Positions 41,301 through 50,300 of a stretch of DNA of 64,000 bases are shown one piece after another. The translations under genes and the position numbers were made by a program. How positions within the stretch are numbered: the stretch's first letter is position 1; each line of letters starts with the position of its first letter. Source of the DNA: Cryptomeria japonica (lineage: Eukaryota; Streptophyta; Pinopsida; Cupressales; Cupressaceae); the NCBI RefSeq assembly GCF_030272615.1, contig NC_081412.1:687822583-687886582 (forward strand), given 5' to 3'. The notes under the pieces were generated by a model. That model ran no database searches, was not told where the DNA came from, and saw nothing but the letters and a program-made list of their open reading frames with translations.

Positions 41301-44300
41301 CAGCAACTGGCTGTATTGTCTGGGACTCTAAAGATGAACTTCCAGCTTTCAGTGACCTTTCTACCAGAATAAACTCTAACAATGTCACAGATGGGGAGAG
41401 CTTAGTGGCAGGATTAAGATTAGCCCTGACTAATTTTGTGAAAAGATTGCTAATGGAAGGGACACAAAGCTGTCAATAGACACAACGACCTATGGAGAGT
41501 GCTAAGGAAGCATGTAATTCAAAGACTTTTCTTCAGAAATCCTTTCTGTCCACCATTACTGAGAAAGGCAATAGGGCAGTGTACTAACAAATTGTTTGGC
41601 TAAGTTGCACATGGTTGAAATATTCTTGCTCAAATTCCAAATTTATATGCATGGTTCAGAAAGATTTAATGAAATATCCCCTGTAGTGTATTGACAGAAA
41701 TACAAGGAATATTTACTGATAACCTGACTATTCAACCTGCGTGTTATGCGATTTTGTGTTTGCGTGTTATGCTGACAGAGAGTCTAAAAACATTTCAGTT
41801 TGATATGGAGGTCATCCAACACATATTTCTCATGATTTAACAACTATTAATGACTACTATTGATTGAATGATTGCTAAGAATGCATATGCAACTGACTTA
41901 TGATGTATTATATCAGATTTGGCCCACAATCATGAACTTACAGCTAGCTGACATTATAACAAACAGTTGACATACAACCTCAAAAAATCATGTATGAAGA
42001 TGCAACCATCACTCCTTCCTTCCTTATTTCAAATGATGATCAAATAGGACATTACATTGACAGCACTATGATCAAACACATTGACTATTATCAATGACCA
42101 CTTTCAGATTTCCTGAAGACAAGTGACAGCTATGGACTCATGCATACAAACTGAGATTACAATGAATTATCAATGTCAAATGAACCTGAAGTATAGCGCC
42201 TTGAAGAAGCAAGCAATATCGTTGACTCAGAAGCCTCCAATCAGCTGTTCGAACCTTTGTCCTCAGAAATCGCCCCCTTTGCTGTAGTAGAGTGGACTGA
42301 TATTGATTGCAGCCTGCTGCTAGCTTCAATCCTTCTCCCAAAATGATCGCCCAATCTTCCCAAATATAGCGCTCCCTTTTCTAGTGATATCTATGATCAA
42401 AATAGAGGTCTAAGAGCAAAATTGAAGAGTCTGGTACGATTTTTGCTTCAGTCTGATTTGCCACTGATCTATCCTCAAATACACCTTCAAAATCCCTCCA
42501 ATAGCATCGCCTCTCTTCTCCAATATTATCGCTGTCCTCTGAAGGAAGATTTGATGCCTTAATGATGATATATGATCCAAATCGTGGGTTTGGAGGAAAG
42601 AATACAAATTTGTTTCAGACCTGTAATTTCCAGCAGCAAACTCACAAATTCACTTCTAAATGTTCTCCAATACGATTGCCTCACTGCTCCAATCAAAATC
42701 GATATACAATGGACATTCAATCTGAAAATCTGAAAATACCATGAATCCCATCCACCATGGAAATGTAGGAAACTCAATGAGCACACTATGGAAGACTGAT
42801 TTGTCTCCCACTCTCAACTGCAACCCCTTGGAAGATCTCTCATCTCCTCAGTTATGCTAATCATAGAGTGTTTTCGTTCCCAAATGATTGTGTGCAGAAA
42901 CCTTCGGCTCCACAAGTCTACACAAGAGAAGATATCCAAACAACTGATGATCAACAATGAACCAACCTCCCCTATTTATTCTTTTCTCATCCAATCAATT
43001 GGTTCCTTCTAGAAGATTCTCTTCTTATCCTTTTGTTACACTTTATTATTTTATTACACATTAATTTTACTGCAATTTTAAAATATTATTATATTATAAT
43101 TAAAGTGCACATGTCTCACAATACGTGTAATCTCCTTATTTCGCCATAAAATTAAGTAGACACAAAAAGTGAAGCCAGAAATCACTGCAAGTCAACCCCC
43201 TAATCAATCTCCTTGGCCTACGAGGGTCAAGTGATAGGCCAATCCCGTGAATATCTGCGAACTAATGAGAAGGGGACATTACATTTAACACATAAATTCA
43301 TCAGAGCTTTAGGAACAGAAATCTAATCATAGGCAAGAGACCCTGCTAGTAACAAGTAACAACCCAATAATGAGGATGCATAGATAACAGACTGACCGAT
43401 CAATGTTTATTTACTGACTGCTTATAAATCAGGCATTCTGAGAAAGATAAATTACATACAATTCCAATTACAAACAGTAATGACTTCAGAATAGCACTAC
43501 AAATATACACACCAGATTTCGCTATGCATTTCCAATATGATTAACAATATGCAAGGAGCCTCCCAGTTGGATCAAAATCCGTTTCCAGCCACAATATCTA
43601 TCTAAGGAGTTCCTCCAGTCACATCTAGCACAGCATCTCTGCCCTTGCTGGATAAGCTTGCTTGCTATGTCATAAGACAAAAGCAAGGCACAATGGATTT
43701 GCCTTTAGGCTGTAGCTTTGTCCCTTAATTCCCACGAGTGCTCAATCATACCCAAATACAGATTACTCAAGGTTGTATCTGAGTGAATACTACTAGGCAA
43801 TGGTAACTGCTTTGATGAAGAATGATTATGCAAGATAGGCATCTTGCCTGATCAGACTCCTGACAGGTTACTGAGGTTTCCGTCCTAGTAACAAACACAT
43901 TCATTTTCTGCTTTTCTTCAAACTAATTTTCCATGCCTTTCCTTATCCAATGCATACACTTAAATACCAATCTAAACCGCCAACTTAGGCAAGTTCAGCC
44001 TAAGGAAAATAACCGCTAAAAGAAAGATAAGGTCGGCTAAGATATAGCTGATACAAATTACTAATAATGTTATTTATTAATAATTTATTTATTTTTAATG
44101 TTTTATTTATTTATTAAACAATATGCAAATAAAATGACCTGGCTGACCTGGGTCTAACCAAGGTCATTACAATCCACTGTCCCGGATGTTGCTCGTCCTC
44201 AAGCAACTTAAGATTTGAATCCAAACCTATCAATGTCTCTCATATGTGTTTTCATTGGAAATGACCTCAATATAATGAATATGTCCCTTTTCCAAACACC

Positions 44301-47300
44301 TATGACCTAGTTGCCATGATTCTCTACACGTGAAGCATGTTTTTTTCCTTCGTAATTCATTTTTAGACATCTCCACTTGATTTGGCTTACATGGCAGCAC
44401 ACTCTTCTGAAAAGATTTCTTTGATAGCATAGGAGATGCTTGCTTGGAACCCAACCTGTCTTTAGTCATTGAATCTTCAAAACCCAAAGCCCTTTTGGTG
44501 GCTTCTTGCAAAAACTTGGATCGAATGCTCTTACTAACCCCCTAAGGGGTTCAGCTAGGTCCTCCACAAGAAAACTATGTCTTTTTTCTTGACACGTCGG
44601 AAATCATTACTGCAAGCCTTCAGAATTCTTCTACCAATCTTTGGCTAAAGTCTTCCAAGGTGATATGATAGAATCGTGCCCTTGGGTTATCATGCCATGG
44701 TACTGTCATTTGTGAGTCACTCCTTCCAGACGCAAGGTAGCAAATTTGATAGCCCCTTCAAGCATTGGACTCAATAAAAAATATTATCTATTTTTTGCAA
44801 CCAAGCCCTTGCTGATGAGCTTCCAACTCCATCAAAGGTTGGGATGATGATCTTACCTAATCGGTGTTGAATGTCCTTCCTCTACACCCTTTCCTCTCAT
44901 GCCCTGTGGCTTTCTTCATTTCATAATAGTCCAGTCAGATCTGCACATATGATGGTGCTTAAGGCGTAATATGCATCATGAAATCTTTCCATTTCTTCTT
45001 CCAGATCAGGTTGTTCTTCCACAATACCTACAATTGCTTCTTTATCAATAAATTTAGCCCTAAAGATCATTGTATTAATTGAAGCTCTCCCACCATTAAC
45101 TGAAACTTTTTCCCCACTAGCTGAAACTTTTTCCCCACTAGCTGAAACTTTTCCTCCACCAGATTTGTTGCCTTCAACATCATTTTGAACAGGCCTATCA
45201 GCACTTAGTTGCTGACTCGTTCCTCTTAAGAGTTGAACCATCTCCCTCATACTATCCCTTACGCTGGTGTGGAATTCTCTAATTTCCCTAATAAATTCTT
45301 GGGGGTTTGTCTCATCCCTATCACCCATGGCCGCCTTCTTTTAATTTTGCTTATATCTTTGATCCCTGTCACTCATCAATCCACAGGCTGGCAGGATGCC
45401 AGGCTCTGATACCACTTAAATATTCTTGCTCAAATTCCAAATTTATATGCACAATTCAGAAAGCTTCAGCATATAAATTCATCAGAGCTTTAGGAACAGA
45501 ATTCTAATCAAGGCAGGAGACCCTGCTAGTAACAACCCAATGATGAGGATGCATAGATAACAGACTGGCTGATCAATGTTTATTCACTGATTGCTTATAA
45601 ATCAGACATTCTGAGAAAGACAAATTACATACAGTTATGACTTCAGAATAGAGTTGGATTGCAATCCACTTCCAGCCACAATGTCTATCTCAAGAGTTCC
45701 TCTAGTCGCATCTGGCACAATGTCTTTGCCCTTGCTAGATAAACTGGCTTGCTACGTCGTAAGACAAAAGAAAGGCACAATCGATTTCCCTTCAGCCTGT
45801 AGCTTCATCCCTTAATTCCCAAGACTGTTCAATCATACCCAAATGCAGATTACTCAGGTTTGCATCCAAGTGAATACTACTGGGCAATGGTAATTGCTTC
45901 AACAAAGAATGAATATGCAAGATTGGCGTCCTGCCTGATCAGACTCCTGACGGGTTACTAAGATTTTTGTCCCAGTAACAAACACATTCGTTTAATGCTT
46001 TTCTTCAAACTAATTTTCCATGCCTTTCCTTCTCCAACACATACGCTTAAATACCAATCTAAACTGCCAAGTTAGGCAAGGTCAGCCTATGGAAAATAAC
46101 CGCTAAAAGAAAGATAAGGTTGGCTAAGATATAGCCGATACAAATTATTTAATAATGTTATTTATTAATAATTTATTTTTTATGTTTTATTTATTTATTA
46201 AAAAATATACAAATAAAATGACATGGCCAACTTGGGTCTAAGCGGGTTCCTTACAATGGTCTCCTCAAAGAAGCTGATGGTGGGTCCTGTTGTCACAAAA
46301 GTTTGCACTCCTGCTGAGCTATCAACTCGGCAACCTCGTGAAACATGGAAACAACCCCGAAGTGTGGGACCTTGCGCAATGGGGTTGAAACTCCAGAGAA
46401 GGCTAGCTTCCTTCTCAATCCAAGTGCAGATGTTGAACCAACTAAACACTCCAAATTCTACTTCTAAACCTATCCTAACAGCTTGCAGAGGAAAAAAGAA
46501 GAAAGAAATGTTGAAATGAAAGGAGGTGATGCACCAATATAAGAGATGTTCCTCTCCCCACCCCGAAATGACACAAAGAATAAATCGAAATACCCTGGAG
46601 ATGCACAAACTTCAATTGCATGAATGACCCCAAACGCATGTATGGAGGTTAGAATTTGTTGAATGTCAAAAGGGCAAAAGGTTTCCCACAAGTCACTCAG
46701 AAACAAGTCAACACAACATATATGTGAGAGAAAGCCACATAACATACACTTACAATGAAGGTAAGAAAACATACACAGCATGCATAAGTTGAAGGAGGCA
46801 AGAATGATAATTTCAATTCATTCTCAGGCCAAAGGCCAATGGCCAAACTTACAATTGCATAAATGCAAGAAAATATACAAGTCTTCAAGAGAAGTGGAAG
46901 AGCAAAGAGTAGCTCAAGCCAACAGGGAGAGAACCCTTTACAATGAGGCTTACCAACCTATATATAGCAAATTGGTCGCAAAGGAGAGACCAATGGTCAA
47001 GGAGGGGAAGCCTTGACCCTGGCGTGCATGGAGGAATGCTAGTTAGGGAAGGCAAGGAAGTGCACAAACCTAACCTGGTGTGCATGCAAGCAACCTGGCC
47101 ATACCCTGACAAGGCAATCCCAAGAAGAAAAGTACTTCTAGAAGGTGGATTGTTTGACATTCCAAAGTCAAGGCACACAGACCTGACATGAAGGCCATCA
47201 AGTAGCCATAAATAAGCACGGCCCTAGACTCCACCTGATGGCAATCCTACAAAAAACATTAAATGTGCCCCTGTAGCTCCATGAATGAAAGTATACAAGT

Positions 47301-50300
47301 CGCAAGGATTGGTGGAGCATTAAGAGCCCTGAGTGCTGATCATGTCATCTAAAAGAGTCGCAAGTCGTCGCAAGTCGGACGTCAGGCCCTCAAGAAAACG
47401 CTACAAGGGGAGAGGAGTTGGGAACCTAGAGGTTCTGAGATTCCAAGGTCAAGAAGGAAAATGCTTGGAACCTAGGGGTTTTGGGATTTCGAGGTCAAGA
47501 AAGAAAAGGCTTGGAACTTGGGGGTTCTGGGATTCCGGGGTCACGAAGGAAAAGGCTTGGAACTTGGGGGTTCCGAGATTTCGGGGTCAAAAAAGTAAAG
47601 GCTTGGAACCTGGGGGTTCCGGGATTTTGAGGTCAAGAAGGAAAAGGCTTGGAACCTGCCTCCCGACAAGACAACACTTAACACTTCATGACCATTTACT
47701 TTGTCCTTGATCAACTGGGGCAGTACTGGTCCATGGAACATATCTCTGATAGGTTCTCACTGATGGACCAAGGATGTCATAAAATGACAATAGGTCCCAT
47801 GAGAATATAAAGGATTTTGTCAAGTTGAACATGAGAGATAAAAATTGTGCATTTGACTTATCATAGTTTAAATTCCTTGTGGCTAGCTATAGATAAATTC
47901 TCTTATGGAACAATGTTATCAGTGGCCTCAAGAGGATGTAGCATAGGTAGAGAAATGGATTCAGTTTTCTTTCCCAAGTGTGCAACCATTTCTCAAGTAC
48001 ACTATGGAAGCAATCAAACAACTCTAAAGTTCAGGGTATCTTGATTTTGCTATTTGGCAATTATTGTTGTTAGTTGTAGTCATCTAACAATTGAATGAAA
48101 TATAATAAAACAATCTCCCTTGCCACTCATAACAAAAAAGCAACTGAGAACAGCCACAACCAATTCATTAAATGCCATATCGATACTCTCATTTAAGGTT
48201 TTTGCCTAAGTTGCAAGGTTCGGGGATTGCAAGACCCGATACCGATCTAGTTCGTTACAAGTATGAGTCCTAGTCCGATACACCTACAAGTCCGGCCAAG
48301 TTCCGTACCCGGGTGAGCAGGTTCATCCGGGGTGAACCCGAACACCTGAGCGCCCAAAACTTTTTTTTTTTTTTTGCAAAATTTAATAAAATTTTGACAT
48401 CTACCACTTGAAAAAAAGAGTAAAAACCCTAAAAATGACTTTTAAAACACTCAGTTCATTTTTGCTCATTTGTTTTGCAAATCGTTGTTTTTCCCTTGCA
48501 GGTTGAGCAAAGTTTGGCTTCGAGTATCAAATAGAGGGAGTTGAAGATCAATTGTCTAAGCTTGATCAAGTGTTGCAGCCTCATTCCTACCCATTTGCAA
48601 GCTTCCATTGGCTTAAAGACGTAAGGTTTTATCATTATTTTCATCCATTGTTGTTTCACAAACATGAAACGTTATTTGTTTAGTTTACCTATTTTTTCCC
48701 ATTCTTTTGTTTTTGTTTTAATTGTGTTCATTAAATTTCTTGCCATAGGAACTAGAATGGCATCTACCTCTTCCTCCATAAGCACAAATCAACAACAACA
48801 CAAAACAAATCCGAATTCTCCTCTATGGAAATATGTTCATATTATACGACCGCTTCCAAGAGGTGGGAGATACGTTTGAAAAATGCCAGGGATGTGATAA
48901 AGAATGTAATAGTTCATATTATCGAATGGTAGGCCATTTGTGTGGAATACCCAGAAGAGGCATCAAAAAACGCCCTAGAAAAAATGGTGTGCCTATACCA
49001 CAAGAGACAATTTTAAAATATATTATGGAGCATGAAGAAGAAGAGAGAGAAGTCCATAGATTAAATCAACCCGTTTCAAAAAAATCAAAGGGAATGCAAC
49101 CCCCTATTGAGACATGGACCAGCTAGGACTCGAACCTAGGACCTTCTATACGTTGCTGGAGTGCTCTACCACTGAGCTGCTGGCCCCTCTTGGACCAGTC
49201 CATCGTCGGTTCGGGTGTGGCTTATTTCCAACACCAACACCCCCCCTTAAGCCACACCTCTTGTGTGCTTGGGGCTCCTAGCCTAGACCTGGCTTTGATA
49301 CCATGTTGAGAAATGGACCAACTAGGACTCGAACCTAGGACCTTCCATATGCTGCAGGAGTGCTCTACCACTGAGCTACTGGCCCCTCTTGGACCAGTCC
49401 ATCGTCGGTCCGGGTGTGGCTTATTTCCAACACCAACACCCCCATCTAATCCCAAAATTATAGCAGAAAACCGCCCATTTTTTTTCCGCAATTGAGTCTA
49501 AAAGTGAAGCACCCATTATACACAGAAGATCAAAAGGACCCTTAGAAAGTGCATTTCAAAATGAGAGTCAAGACATTGCCGACCAAGATGTAGCAAGTTG
49601 CATATATACAAATGGGTTGGCTTTTAATGTCGTTCGCTCTCCATATTGGAAAAAGATGTTGAAAAGTGTTCATGAAGTTCCAAGTGGGTATAAAGGCCCA
49701 AGTTATGAGAAGGTACATGTCACCTTGTTGGAAAGAGAGATCAAAGGGGTTGAAAATGCATTGAAGCCAATTAGGGGTTCATGGACTGAGACAAGTGTAT
49801 CCATTGTTTTGGATGGGTGGAAAGATTCCAAAAATCATCCCTTGGTCAATGTCATAGTGGTGTCCCCTAAAGGGACAATGTTTCTGAAAGTTGTGGACTA
49901 TGAGGGCCAGGTTAAAGATGGGCAATTTAAGATGGGCAATTTAAGATGGGCAATTTATTGCAAATATTCTCATCTCTGCTATTGACATAGTGAGACCCCA
50001 TAATGTTGTTCAAGTCATAACGAACAACGCAAAGAATCGTAGAGCAGCTAGTTCGTTGGTTGAGGAATGCTATCACCATATCTTTTGGACACCTTGTGTG
50101 GTCCACTCACTCAATCTTATGATACAAAAGATTGGGAATAAAATTGATTGGATCAAAGAGGTGCATGTAGAGGTTGAGGACATCCATATGTTCATCACAA
50201 ACCACCAGATGTCTCAAGGGATTTTTAATCTTTTTCCAAGTTTGGAGCTATTGAAAGTAAGTGAAATTGTAATTTAATTTTACATTTTCTGATTTTTTTA

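Larger units (their letters stand above)
41616..46255 (-). mobile_element. Gag-only Ty3/gypsy derivative with both LTRs and perfect target duplication
   Basis: 5' LTR 45416-46255 (840 bp) and 3' LTR 41616-44171 (interrupted by a solo LTR) flank an internal region of only 1244 bp. The outer ends are flanked by atggt on both sides (41611-41615 and 46256-46260). The primer site and gag remnant are present, but there is no protease, RT, RNase H or integrase. It is therefore a deletion derivative that needed proteins from elsewhere, or it lost pol after insertion. The two LTRs differ at many positions, more than those of the Tat element. Confidence 0.87.
49105..49438 (-). mobile_element. 334-bp miniature LTR retrotransposon (TRIM/SMART-like) with tRNA-like LTRs
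   Basis: Two direct repeats of 135 bp (49105-49239 and 49304-49438), nine differences by eye, flank a 64-bp interior. On the minus strand each runs from TGTTGGTGTTGG to ...CTCAACA (CTCAATA in the left copy). The interior has TGGTATCAAAGCCAGGT (initiator-Met-type primer site) directly after the 5' LTR and TTAAGGGGGGG directly before the 3' LTR. Both sides carry ccccc (49100-49104 and 49439-49443), a 5-bp target duplication. There is no coding capacity. It resembles TRIM and SMART elements in layout and size. Each LTR carries a tRNA-like sequence. It is inserted in the hAT pseudogene. Confidence 0.88.

Noticed and set aside
47419-47660. CRISPR-like array
   Set aside because: Units are contiguous without unique spacers, and the sequence is plant nuclear DNA.
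47333-47710. 125-codon frame across the minisatellite
   Set aside because: The unit is 46 bp, so the peptide changes frame each repeat; there is no sign of coding constraint.
49116-49385. Two genuine tRNA genes
   Set aside because: The anticodon arm does not fold properly and both copies lie inside identical-length LTRs with target duplications, so they are parts of a mobile element.
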